Shown here piece by piece: positions 52,640-63,663 of a stretch of DNA of 64,000 nucleotides (its first letter is position 1; every line of letters starts with the position of its first letter). Location: positions 14,218,013 through 14,282,012 of the forward strand of contig NC_064758.1 in the NCBI RefSeq assembly GCF_011397635.1. Direction: 5' to 3'. The DNA is from Epinephelus fuscoguttatus. Lineage: Eukaryota > Chordata > Actinopteri > Perciformes > Serranidae. The translations under genes and the position numbers were made by a program. The notes under the pieces are model-generated. The model ran no database searches. It was not told the DNA's origin and was given only the letters and a program-made list of their open reading frames with translations.

Positions 52640-53680
52640 GCCTCTGTCTTCACTCCAATACGTGATAATCTTGATTTCTTACCACGTGTAACAGAACCTG
52701 GTATCTCTAACCTTGGTGATTTATCTGATGGATTCACATTAATGTATTTTAATTAATGAACTGGCAATGTTCCAAAACAGGACTTTTCCCATTACTTGCA
52801 TATGAAGGATTTTGTTGGGAAGGACACTACTACTCTCAAATCAGAGTCCTTCATGCACAGAAAGGCAGCTTTTCTTACTACAGGAGGGAAATTCGATAAG
52901 CTTTTTTCATAATATCTCAAAGGGCATGGCCCTATAGGCACATGTCAGTTGAAGGAAATGTGGGAAAATGAGCGAAATATAAATATTACAGATGATAAAT
53001 GGGATGGTGAATGGGAAAGTGCAAAAATCTGAAGTGTTTGTAATAGAATAAAAGCTATTCACAGAGCTCATATATCCTCTTTCCATCACTGTAAGTTTAA
53101 TATGGACTTCTCTCAATGCCTCAAGCGCAAAATAGAGGTAGTCTCAGCCACTGGGGTCTTGCTGGAAGATACACATGTTTTGGGATGCTATTGGGCAGGA
53201 AATTAATAAAATCTTAGCCACTGATCTAAGAAATGATCCAAAATACATGCTATTTGGTATATCAAATGGTTTAAAGGTAAACTCTATAAAATGGCTAACA
53301 TTCTGTGCAAGTCAGTGCATACTTCTGAATTGGATATCAGACAGAATTCCAGCTAAAACACAATGGCATCAGGTCATGCTTGAATATTTTTCTTCGAATT
53401 ATTTGACGTGTATCCTGCACTCGAAAGATGGTGTGTTGCATAGAACATGGGAGCATTTTATGTCTTATATTGATATTGGATATTTCAACTATTCTCATAA
53501 GAGGGTTTATGTGATGGGGGACTAACGTGTCTTGTCATTCGTTTTTCTTTCTTTTAGTTATAGTGTGTAATTCCTGCGTCTCTTACCTTTATAGATGTTT
53601 GATTTGTAAGCCGAGTTGTGTTGTTCTGTTTGTATATTCCCCTTGAAATTTGCTAAACATATTAAAAAAAGAAAATAATT
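52640..53680 (+). pseudogene. Dead L1/Tx1-type LINE fragment (ORF2 C-terminus)
   Basis: Plus-strand frames give KEMWENERNINITDDKWDGE, then after a stop and frame changes SVCNRIKAIHRAHIS, then the longest open piece (53175-53525) with HMFWDAIGQEINKI, ASQCILLNWISDRIPAKTQW and MLEYF. These follow the order of the ORF2 C-terminal region of fish L1/Tx1 LINEs (HMFW...W, KxILxNW). An A-rich end lies near 53660-53678. The 5' part is missing and the frame is broken, so it is inactive. The left boundary is approximate. Confidence 0.75.
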
Positions 53681-54374
53681 TCCTACTGCTTTGTTTACTG
53701 TTGCTTGTATACACATTACAAGACTAAATGTACAGAATACACAGGAGCAGCAGGTTCAGTTGACATCCTGTGATACAACTGGGTTTGATTGCTGAAGTGC
53801 TCAAGTTCTAAATGTCAAATCAATATTGTGAAGTTGTAAGTTGAATTTATAAAATAAATCCTATTGCTGTTTGTTTCCCTCTCAGTTTATGAAATTAAAT
53901 CTCAGCTAATCTTGGATTTAGTTTTGTATTTCACTGCTCTGTAAGCAAGAGGACATTTAGAGGACATTTAACCTGTAACTTGGCCCTCTATTTATTTGTG
54001 AGTATATTCATTTTGAGTTTTTGGATTTGAATACTGTGTGACATAATATGATTTGCCTTTTATCATATTTGCCTGAGGTGAAACGTCCCAGGTTGTCAAC
54101 GATGATTGTTTGTGAGAGTTAAGCAAAGTACCCTCCTGTCTGGCTCTATGGTCGCCTAGATGTTCTGTTCCCATGGAAACAAGTTTTTACACTGAGAAAA
54201 GCAGTCGGTATGTGTGTACATTTCCATGGTGCATATGTGCGTGTATGCGTGAGAGTGTGACTGACGCTCACAGCATGCAGATTTCAAATCTCTATAATAA
54301 CACAAGTGCTAAATGAAAGCCTGAAGGGGAGGAGGAACTGAAGCAAATAAACATTAACTTAAGGCTCATTTGGA

Positions 54375-54377
<3 letters not shown>

Positions 54378-54429
<52 letters not shown>
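54378..54429. repeat. (GT)n microsatellite, about 26 units
   Basis: An uninterrupted GT array. Poly-Thr-His frames across it are artefacts. The flanks 53.7-54.8 kb show no gene. Confidence 0.95.
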
Positions 54430-54884
54430 GTACAGGATTTGAACAATGATTACCGTGACCTTGAGCACTCTGCTGGAATTCAGAAACAAAACCTTGATTT
54501 CCTACAAAGTGTGGAACATTTAAAGGACTTATGATCACTGCTCCATGTTGAATGTCCTCTTCTGGCCTCCGGGGGGTTTTCAAATGAGTCTTTGAAGCCA
54601 ATCACTGACAAAAGGAAGGTCATAGCAATGACATCTGCTCATATCCATTTGAGGTGTAAAATGGTAATCACACCGAATAGAGTTCTCACGGTAACGGAGG
54701 ACAGATAATCATAATAATAGCTACTTTTAATTCACCACCTTGTTTCTGAAAATCAAACAAAATAAAAAAAAGTTTTTGAACACCAGTGGTGCTATGGAGC
54801 AAAGTTTTGTAAGTGGGTGCCCATCATATCATGCTATTTCACTGACCAGTAGTTGAGGGCCTGGAAGGTTAACAGCTTTGCCAT

Positions 54885-55900
54885 GGTTCCCACACCGTCT
54901 TAAACATCAAATTCAAGCACCGTTCAAGGACTTTCCAAGCCCCGTTTCCTCAAATTCAAGGACCAAACATGACGTAGTTTGAGACTCGCATATGTCAACT
55001 ACCAGGCTGCAGGGGGGGGGAGCACCTGGGACACCAGGTGTTGCCGATGAGCCCTCTGGAGGTGTCATGGGCCTTTCATCGAAAGCATGGCTCCAATTCT
55101 AAACCACAATCACAAGTATGTGCAAAAACAATCGATTAAACTCCATTAAACTCTACCTCAATTACAGTTAGGGACATTTTGCTCCTGATAGTTTCTTCTC
55201 TCTTCCTTCCTCTCTTCTTTCATCAAGATGAGGGAATAGATGGAGGAAGAGTGTATGGTCCGGACAGGCGGGGGAGAGTTCAGTCCCCACAGATGTCTCT
55301 CCTTGGTTCTGCCTTCCCTATGCTCCTTCTTACTTCTCTATCTACCTTTGCTCTTTCCTACTTTTCTATCCACCTAACCCTTTGGATCCCACTCAGACCC
55401 CCAGATGACACTATTACTCTCACTCATAGTCTCAGGTATGTGCATCAGGGATTGGAACATATGCTCCTAAACTGAACTGACCAAATTCAAAGACCCAACA
55501 TGACAAAGTGGAGACACACATCGAGGTCGATCACTGTTAGAGGATATTTATAATGAGAACCAGCAGGCTTTATGGAAGCTTATGGACAACAATTAAAAAG
55601 AGAGAGAGGCTTTAATGTGTGAAAACTCCTCAAATGTGCTGTGTAGGTGATGGCATGTGGTGCGTATAACAGTGACGCAATTGCAAGAGAAATGCAGACA
55701 GCAAAAAGTTGGCTATTTACTAATGTTGAGTAAAAACTAAATCTAAAGGATCTCAGTTTCTATTCTTGCAGAAAATCAGTACATTCACAGACTTGGTCTC
55801 TGTTTATGTCTGCTTTCTTTATAAAACTTTCAAGGCCTTAATTCTTTCCTCTTAAATTCACAAACTTTTGAAGATTTCAAGGACCCATGTGTATGGGGTG
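54885..55900. repeat. Composite dispersed repeat with a 50-bp direct duplication
   Basis: It starts GGTTCCCACACCGTCTTAAA and carries ATTCAAGGAC-type units, as in a high-copy fish hAT-like repeat that ends near 55900 (TTCAAGGACCCATGTGTATG). CAAATTCAAGGACCAAACAT followed by GACGTAGTTTGAGAC at 54952-54986 recurs, diverged, at 55482-55516. This suggests that about 480 bp of unrelated sequence is inserted between the two copies. Confidence 0.4.
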
Positions 55901-56039
55901 CCATTTGTAAAGTGTCTCACGCTGAAAATAACATCAACATTTTGCCACATTTAGCTTCAAACAATGTTTACAAAAGTGTTGTGATTTTTTTAACATCACC
56001 TTTAATCACATTTACAGCAATATTTGTTAACTTAGAAAT

Positions 56040-56285
56040 ATATTAAATAGTTAAATCTAAATATTAAATGTGGCACCTAAATGTTAAATGTTAAATCTAA
56101 ATATTAAATATAAATGTTAAATCTAAATATAAATATAAATATAAATATAAATGCTAAATCTAAATCTAAATGTTAAATCTAAATGCTAAATATAAATCTA
56201 AATATAAATGTTAAATCTAAATCTAAATGTTAAATCTAAATGCTAAATATAAATCTAAATGTTAAATGTTAAATCTAAATGTTTT
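56040..56285. repeat. TAAATN hexamer array
   Basis: About 245 bp of irregular TAAATC / TAAATG / TAAATA units, for example TTAAATCTAAATGTTAAATC. Low complexity, no coding content. Confidence 0.9.
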
Positions 56286-56616
56286 GGGTGAAACTAAATA
56301 TTTAGCTAATATGTAAATTCACACTGCCGATCACCAGAAGTACCAAAATAAAAGCTCTAGATGGTCAGACTGGGTTTATAGAATCAAATAACGAATTAAA
56401 ACCAACTTATCGGGGGAAATGAACACTTGAACATACATTAGTGTGATAATAACTACCTAAAATAACAAGAAACGTGTTTGGAGAAATTTTATTTGATGTG
56501 TACTTTGAGTTGTTAGTGTCCCTTTGGAGGGATTAACAACCTAAGCTAAGCTAACAACCGTTAGTTCTTAGCCCCGTTAGCGGTGTCTGTAATGACTCAT
56601 TAACTCTTAAATGGTC

Positions 56617-56891
56617 CGTGAAAAAAATATTTTTTTCCAGCGGATGTCTTAGTTACAACATGATTGAGCTAGCCAAGCAGTTTTGTGTTGCTATGTGTGG
56701 TATTTATTCAGTTTTGGGAAATCACGATGTCTAGAAAGCATCAGTGGCTGCAGCAGCAGCAGCAGCAATGCTAACATCAGGATGTCATCTGTTAAAAGCC
56801 TCCCGTTGTTGGATACGACATGAAACTACTCCAGTTAGCTCAATCAAGTTGTAACTAAGACATCCACTGGAAAAAAAATATTTTTTTCACG
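56617..56891. mobile_element. Inverted-repeat element with about 54-bp arms
   Basis: The left arm 56617-56670 (CCGTGAAAAAAATATTTTTT, then CCAGCGGATGTCTTAGTTAC, then AACATGATTGAGCT) matches the reverse complement of 56837-56891 with few mismatches. The roughly 165-bp interior includes (CAG)5-6 near 56750. It looks like a MITE or foldback element; target duplication not resolved. Confidence 0.7.
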
Positions 56892-56993
56892 CCAATGTTT
56901 TATAAGGTAGGAAATAGATTCTTTGCATTTGTGAGGTCTCAAGGATTCACACAAAGATTTTTGGTGAAAAAAGTATAACTGTGTTTGTTTACA

Positions 56994-57044
56994 GGAAAAC
57001 TCCTCCAGACCCTACCTTTAAAGGTAGGGTCTGGAGGATTTTCC
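56994..57044. repeat. Near-perfect 51-bp palindrome
   Basis: The sequence is symmetric about 57019/57020 with no loop: arms of 26 and 25 bp differ only by a one-base indel. The centre is CCTACCTTTAAAGGTAGG. Weaker symmetry extends into TGTTTGTTTAC / GTAAACACA on either side. It could be two element termini fused head to head. Confidence 0.9.
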
Positions 57045-57454
57045 AGTTGCCGTTTGTAAACACACATTCAAATTTGGCCCCTCCTATCAGGCTCAACTCT
57101 CCCGGGTGCACAGAGCCCGGAGGTATGGAAGAAGGCTTCACAGAAGAGGCTCAGGCAAGGCTCGCGCTGGTGCACGCTCGGACACGCTCAGATACGCTCG
57201 GGCACAGCACCTGCGCTCTCTCATTGGCTGGGGAAATCTCCGCCCAGAAGCGGTCTGAGCTCACAAAAACATCAAATACAGTTAAAGGGCAGGAGCTCTG
57301 CAAACAGAGTCACCACCACACATGAGTAGAAGTCATTCCCAGAGTGCCAAATACCGACATTTTGTCACACCTCTCAGCGTCTGACTGCAATGGACAGTGC
57401 ACCCTTCAGTGAATCTATGGAAGGCACAGCTGAAACACATTGTGACACATGGTT

Positions 57455-57625
57455 AAAAGTTGTCACGGTTGGGTTTAGGCAACAAAACTACTTGGTTGGG
57501 TTTACCAAAAAAAATCATGTTTCAGGTTAAAATCAGTACATTTGTTATGTATAAATAACGTAAGGTTACAAAAATATGTGAGTGACATCAGTGTGTAAAT
57601 TACGTGACGTTACATTAAAACAACA
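57455..57625. repeat. Probable dispersed teleost repeat
   Basis: GGTTGGGTTTAGGCAACAAA, TACTTGGTTGGGTTTACC and TAACGTAAGGTTAC / ACGTGACGTTAC resemble a widely dispersed fish repeat that I recognise only by its phrases. Ends and class are unknown. Confidence 0.35.
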
Positions 57626-58362
57626 CTGACTTTTGGATTCAAATGGGACATACGGTGTGGTCTCCTGGCTCAAAGTCCGGTTTTGTTACCTCTCCTCCCT
57701 TCTGCCCTATGCAGACATTCTCGCTCTTTATCTTATGCCAGTTGCTCTCAGCGTCTCTCAGCAGTATTGCCACGGATGGGTTTACATCAGAGTTTGTTTA
57801 AAGCCCAGTGCATCTTGTAAGGGCTGCCTTTGCATTCACAGCTGTTCTTTCAAGTTTTTGCTGCCACAGTAATTTCATAAGGCTCAGAGTTGTGACCTTA
57901 CTTCTCAAACAGTCACACTTGCTGTTAAGGCTGAAAAGCTTATTTAAATTCTCAGCATATGATGCACACGCACCAGTTTTGCACATACAGTATAATGGTC
58001 CTAATAAGAAAGACGTAACTTAAGCATTTCAGTCTTTTTGGTATATAAACTTAATGGTCTGTGTGAGTACGCCACCTCTTGGCTTCTCCTTATAAAACAG
58101 ATGCCTCAGAAGGAGCTCAGTGGCATTTGTTGGCCTCAAAGCTGAAGAGAGCCCTCAGCTGCTTTGGAAAGTTGCCCTCTTTCTGCTGCATCAGGTCAGC
58201 AGGTCTTTGGTGACACCCCAACCATCAGGTGTGGACATCAAGGGGCTGAGGGGACAGTCCGATGCAGACTCCAGCTTCTCCCATTAGTCACGATGGGCCT
58301 TACAAAGAGGAATACCTTTACCCAAACTGGCGGTAATTTTAGTGAAAACATGAAGAAAAAGA

Positions 58363-58670
58363 AAGAAATCTCTACATTGGGCAAGAGGCAGGGTACATCC
58401 TGGACAGGTCACCAGACTATCACAGGGCTAACACATAGAGACAGACAACCATTCACATCTAAGGGCAATTTAGAGTGACCAACTAACCTATCCTCAACCT
58501 GCATGTCTTTGGACTGTGGGAGGAAGCCGGAGGAAGCCAGAGTACCCGGCGAAAACCCACGCTGACACGGGGAGAATATGCACAGAGGGGCTCCCTCCTG
58601 GGATCGAACCAGGAACCCCCTCTTGCTGTGAGGCGACAGTGCTAACCATCACACCACCGTGCCACCCATT
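58363..58670 (-). mobile_element. tRNA-headed SINE, reverse copy of the 19064 family
   Basis: Read on the minus strand: GGTGGCACGGTGGTGTGATG, TTAGCACTGTCGCCTCACAG, GGTTCGATCCC, then TCTTTGGACTGTGGGAGGAAGC-type sequence on the plus side and a truncated LINE-like tail. It is the same family as 19064-19428. The 3' end is shorter and no duplication is visible. The flanks 57.6-58.3 and 58.7-60.9 kb have no recognisable gene. Confidence 0.8.
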
Positions 58671-60990
58671 CTTTTCCGTGTGACTTAATTTATTTACTCA
58701 AAATAGAAAGTATAAATACAGAATGATCTGATAAGACCCAGCTGACTGCATTTAATTCATGCCCCTTAAAATAGGTACACACAAATTTAAGCACTTAGGA
58801 ATCTGGGTCACACATGACTTTAAGGACCTCTTTAAAGCTGATTTCCCCCCTCTGCTGCATCCCCTGAAACAGGATTTGGAACACTGTTTACCTGGAGTTT
58901 ACTACCTTTATCATTAGGAGGACAGTCAGTACAATCAACGTTAATGTGCTGTCCCATTTTTTTATATGCCTGTCTATCAAAATCAAATCAAATTAATACA
59001 AAATTTTGATTACTACCCTTTGCTCCTTGCGCTATGTTTGTTGCAGCAGTGACTGACCTACTCTTCTCAGTCACGAGTCCCTCTAAGTTTGGGGAAAATT
59101 TTGTGCAGACTTACATCCATGCCGCATTTTTAATTCGAGGGGGGTGCATAGCTCCTGATGTCCCTCAACGAATCAACATTTTTCTTTCCATGGAATGCAA
59201 AATTAAAGCACCCCTTAAAAAGTAGACAATTTCCCAACACTGTATGTGTAAGATAACTGAATTGTTCTGCAGTGACAGACATTCAGTTTATCAGGTACAA
59301 TGTAGTCCAATATACAAAGGCATAGATTTTGGGGGGGGGGGGCACAGGGGACATTAAACCCTTAAAATTTAGATATTTGTCAATATTTGTCCCCTATCAA
59401 TAAAAACATAAAGGTAGCAGAGAAATTTTGATGTGACATAGTTGAAGATGTCTACACTCTAAACTGATGCAGAGAAGCCACAAATTGGTACACAAAAATT
59501 ACCAGAAGGAGGAAATTAAGTGTTTGACACTTAAAATTTTCTGGCTGGTGGAGGACCCCCAAACCGCCTGTCTCGTATGTTTCCCCCCCACCCCTGGTAT
59601 TAAAATGAAACCCATGACCTCGATAATACAACTGTTCTGCAATAAACCCCTTCTTCATTAAGATTATAATGCTCAGTTTTTGTTGAAGCTGTTGGTGTTG
59701 ATTCAACTTTATGATCATTTTAGAGGCTTCAGCTTGTGGTTCTGTTGTTTAGTCGAATCACACTGATGTAAATATTGTGGACAAAACAAAAGAAAGACCT
59801 GTCTGTCAGACATAAGGTACAATATGTGCTAATAAGAATGATAAGGCTATAATTTGTCCCACCCTAAAAGGTATAACAGTGGTCCTGGCATTATGTCCTG
59901 ATATATTTAATTATTCAGGGCGTTTTGTGTTTGTTTTTCACTTTATGTAAAATGCTTTTACACACTGTGACATATTGTGTGACATTTTTCCCACAGCAGG
60001 AAAATTAGAAAACGTCAAAAGACAGAAGTGTTGTGTTTATGATTTGTTTCTGCTGCCCCCAAGTGGCAAAAAAAAAAAAAAAATCTATTACAGCAGTTTT
60101 AAGTTGCCTATGACTGTCTATAATGGTTCTCATACTGTCACCCCCTCCAAAAAAGGTTCAAAGACATTAATACTTGCCACTTCAACCACACTGACTATGG
60201 GCAAATAAATGATAATAATAATCAAAACCATTTTAAATCTCTGTATCACAAACAGAAATGAAAAAAGAGATTTCTTCAGTTGCCGAAGACCATTTTTCTT
60301 AATACAACAATGTTTGACTGCACATTTTACTGCTGTAAAACAAACCTTTACTGTTCTATGGTTAATGTAGACATATCTCCAACTGACATGGATCTTTATC
60401 TATTTCAATTCTTTCCTGACCTTTATTTAATATCTCCCGCATTGTTATATCTTTCTGCAAAGCACCCTGTAATTGCAGCTAATAAAAAAATACTATTCAA
60501 ATATTATTGTAAAACTCTCTTGACCTTGAAAATAGTAGTTTGACAACACAAACAGATATGATCATTATGATCACCACTAGTACCAGCTGTTCATGTTCAC
60601 ATTTATAGGAAATATACTACACTAGAATCAATTATGTTCTGTATCATTGTGGTTATTATTACCAAAAATCTATCAGACAGCAGAGTAGCATGAAAATGTC
60701 TCCGTTCTGCAATCAAGCAAGGGCACATGTTCTTTTAAAGAGTTAATATTAGCTACCCTGTCAACCGTGACCGCTCCATCACTTCCGTGCTAATACCTTA
60801 ACAGAGGTCAGTGGTGGTACCAGCACACCTACATGTACACATATAACTGAATGGACATATAACACCTGCAGTGCAACCAGAAAGTAAGTCTATCTAACTT
60901 CTATTTGTGTTTTGCAGTAGCTATAAGAACAGGAGTGCACTTATGTTTTTTCTGTCGCCATTGAGCCTGTATGTTGTTTCCTCAGACAAA

Positions 60991-62025
60991 ATGAAGAACC
61001 TGGATGATGCACCTTCTGAGAGGGAAATCATTAGAGAGAACAACAACTGGGAGCGAGAAAATCAATCAGAGACAGCCCATAATAAGACTCCTCTCCTTGG
61101 TGATCCATGGAAACCATGCCGACGGTCCGGCGCAACTGTCAAAGGTCAGACTGGGGAGGAAAATCATTAGAGTGTGATCAATACTGACCCGATCAATACA
61201 TCAGAGAGTGGCTATTTTTAAGCCAATCTGCGTTTGATTTCATGCATGAACTTCGTTTGGCCTTAATGAGAAAGGTCAAGATTATTGTTGAGTTCAAGGA
61301 CAACACAGTGTGTGTCCCTTTGTGGCTGATTTGTGTGTCTTTGTAGTCATGGTGTGTCCCTTCGTGGCTGTTTTGTGTCTCTTTGTAGTCATTGTGTGCC
61401 CCTTTGTGGTTGTTTTGTGTCTGTAGTCATTGTGTGTCCCTTTGTGGTTGTTTGTGTCTCTTTGTTGTCATTTTGTGTCCCTTTGTGGTTGTTTTGTGTC
61501 TCTTTGTTGTCATTTTGTGTCCCTCTGTTGTTGTTTTTGCCCATTTTTGTTGATATTTTGTTTACCTTTGCAGTTCTTTTGCATCTCTTTGTGGTCTTTT
61601 CGAGTCTCTTCCTGGTGGGTTTGTGTTAATTTGAGTGGCATTTTGCATGTGAAGGCCAGGGAGCCTCCTGAAACTTCGGGCCCTTGGGCCTGTGCTTGTT
61701 AGACCCATTCAGTATTTCATCCAAGCTTGTGTGGCCGTGGTGCTAGGTACTTTCTTGCATTTCCAGACCTAAGTTCTGCATATGTGCAATTAAAAATGTT
61801 ATTACATTTGAATGCATGTTTTCTGGCCTCACGAGACACAAACTGTAGAGAGACTAACTGAGATGTTTGTGCTCTCAGTGTGGCTGCTGAAGCTGAGGTG
61901 TTGTTTGGAAACAGTGTGTGGGATGGAGTGGTATGGCTATGCTGCTCTCGGCATTTTGACTGCCATCCTCAGCTTCCTGATGGACCTCTGTGTGGCAAAA
62001 CTGCTGGGAGGTACACACACACACA

Positions 62026-62061
<36 letters not shown>

Positions 62062-63663
62062 GGGCACAATCTGAATGAGCAAAGGTCATCACAGATCATT
62101 AATGTTCTCTTTCTCTCCACTTGTAGCTCACCAGTGGCTTTATATGAAGTTGGAGGGAAATAGTCTGCTGCAGTTCTTCTGCTGGACTCTTTACCCAGCA
62201 TGCCTCTGTGCTGTTGCATCATCGTTCTCCCACAACATCTGTCCCTTCTCCACAGGTCTGTCCAGCAACAGTTATACAGTTATAGTTAGCAACAAGCTAG
62301 CTGCTAAAGAGCAAGATATCTGGCCTGGTATTTTCCTTGTAGCTTTTTGATTTAAAATCAAAACGTACATAGAAAAGAAGGAATGGTCGGTGAAATATAA
62401 GTGAAAATTCATTCATTTCATGGTATTTGTTTTAGTGAAAGATTTATTAAGCTAAAGGCTAGAACCTGAACAAAGAAAATCAGATAGAGTAAAGCTCATC
62501 ACACATTACAAGGAAACTATAAAAGAAGGAAAGGTCATGACGTCAGTGACAGCGTTTGAATTTTGCATTACAGCCACAGTTTAACAAGGAAAATGAGCAC
62601 ATTTAGGCCCCTACATAAAAAAAAAAACATCAGTCGACATCACGTAATGTGTTCTTTTTTTTTTTTTGTGGAAGGATTTTTTTAAGTCAAAGGTGAAACA
62701 ACAAAGATAAGATGGGTTATAGTGTTATTTCACACACCTGTCCCAATGACTTCAATAGAAGTGGCATCAAAGTCTGGCTCCAAAGCAAAATTCAAACGCT
62801 GTCACTCACGTCATATCCTCACCTTCTTTTATAGTTTCCTTGGCACACTACAGGATACAGTATTTCCATTTTCGGTGCTGCACATGTATTCTTGAAAAAG
62901 ATTAAATATAGAACAGAGACGTATGTCTATATTTCTCACTCCTTTCTTTCCTACATGAAGTAAATGGCATTAAGGAAAAGTCAAGTGTGATATTATCCAT
63001 CAAATTCAGAGAGCGGTAAATGGAGACGTAGAGCATGAAAAGTCAAGTGTGATTTTATCTGTCTCAGAGAAAATCTGTAAAGCATGATATATAAATGAGA
63101 CAGCCATATATGCAGTTTTTTCTCATGTTGATGTATGCTGGTGTTGGATGCAGTGCAGGAGAGGGCTTGGTGGTCACAAACTAAATTATGCTGTGCTGAT
63201 CGTCTGTATTTAATTATTCTGAAATCACTCCTGTGGATTCTCTTAGAACAGCTTTTTCAAAAACTTCTTGATTGCTTCTTGAGTCTTTTTAAAATACTGT
63301 CCCGTTACTTCATTTCTGCTCAGGCTCGGGGATACCAGAGGTGAGGACTATGCTGGCCGGTATTGAAATGCCTCATTACTTGTCTCTCACTAATATGTTT
63401 ACCAAGTTCCTGGGCCTTATCTGCACACTGGCAGCTGGCAGCACTGTTTTCTTGGGCAAAGTGGTGAGAGATGTCTCAGTATACCTGTTTGTCATGCAAA
63501 ATATGCAGCTATTCTTTAAAATGGCACATTATGCAATTTTGTTACATTGTAAAAACAGTACTATGTATTTGTCTCTTACCATCAGGGTCCATTTGTGCAT
63601 CTCTCCACCATGGTTGGAGCCTACCTAAGCAAACTCTGCACTCTTACACAAGCCAATAAGAAG
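60991..63663 (+). CDS. clcnk: clcnk: CLC-K type chloride channel, first 5 coding exons (partial)
   Basis: Voltage-gated-family Cl- channel of epithelial basolateral membranes (kidney; ionocytes in fish), working with barttin. Coding exons 60991-61144, 61879-62010, 62127-62255, 63324-63463, 63586-63663, all in phase, give residues 1-211; the gene continues beyond 64000. The start ATG follows the acceptor TTTCCTCAG at 60985, opening [13 protein letters not shown]. The cytosolic N-terminus holds a DPWKPC motif. Membrane segments include [19 protein letters not shown] and a helix after [16 protein letters not shown]. The chloride-filter motif GSGIPE is at 139-144, and FLGKVGPFVHLS at 182-193 has valine at the gating-glutamate position (V185), the CLC-K hallmark. 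Whether fish have one or two CLC-K genes at this locus cannot be told here. Positions 63664-64000 are intron. Confidence 0.95.
61308..61600. repeat. 42-bp minisatellite in clcnk intron 1
   Basis: About six to seven units of TGTGTCCCTTTGTGGTTG followed by TTTTGTGTCTCTTTGTNGTCAT. Starts at 61311, 61353, 61395, 61433, 61474 and 61516 show a period of 38-42 bp. Because 42 is divisible by three, open frames with 14-residue repeats appear. They have no splice context and are not coding. Confidence 0.85.
62012..62058. repeat. (AC)n microsatellite at the clcnk exon 2 donor
   Basis: An AC array interrupted by AGAC that begins right after the GT of the exon 2 splice donor (gtacacac). It fills about half of the 116-nt intron 2. 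Confidence 0.95.

Noticed and set aside
54292-54601. Minus-strand frames with long Thr-His runs
   Set aside because: They are produced by the GT microsatellite at 54378-54429.
57130-57240. Degenerate 10-bp tandem ACGCTCGGAC
   Set aside because: Only about four imperfect units; too short to call a separate repeat feature.
58030-58330. Possible minus-strand exon containing MQQKEGNFPKQLRALFSFE
   Set aside because: It looks protein-like, but I could not match it to a family. An upstream TGA and lack of neighbouring exons leave it unsupported.
61333-61702. Cys/Leu-rich open frames resembling a membrane protein
   Set aside because: They come from the 42-bp minisatellite within clcnk intron 1 and have no splice links to the channel exons.
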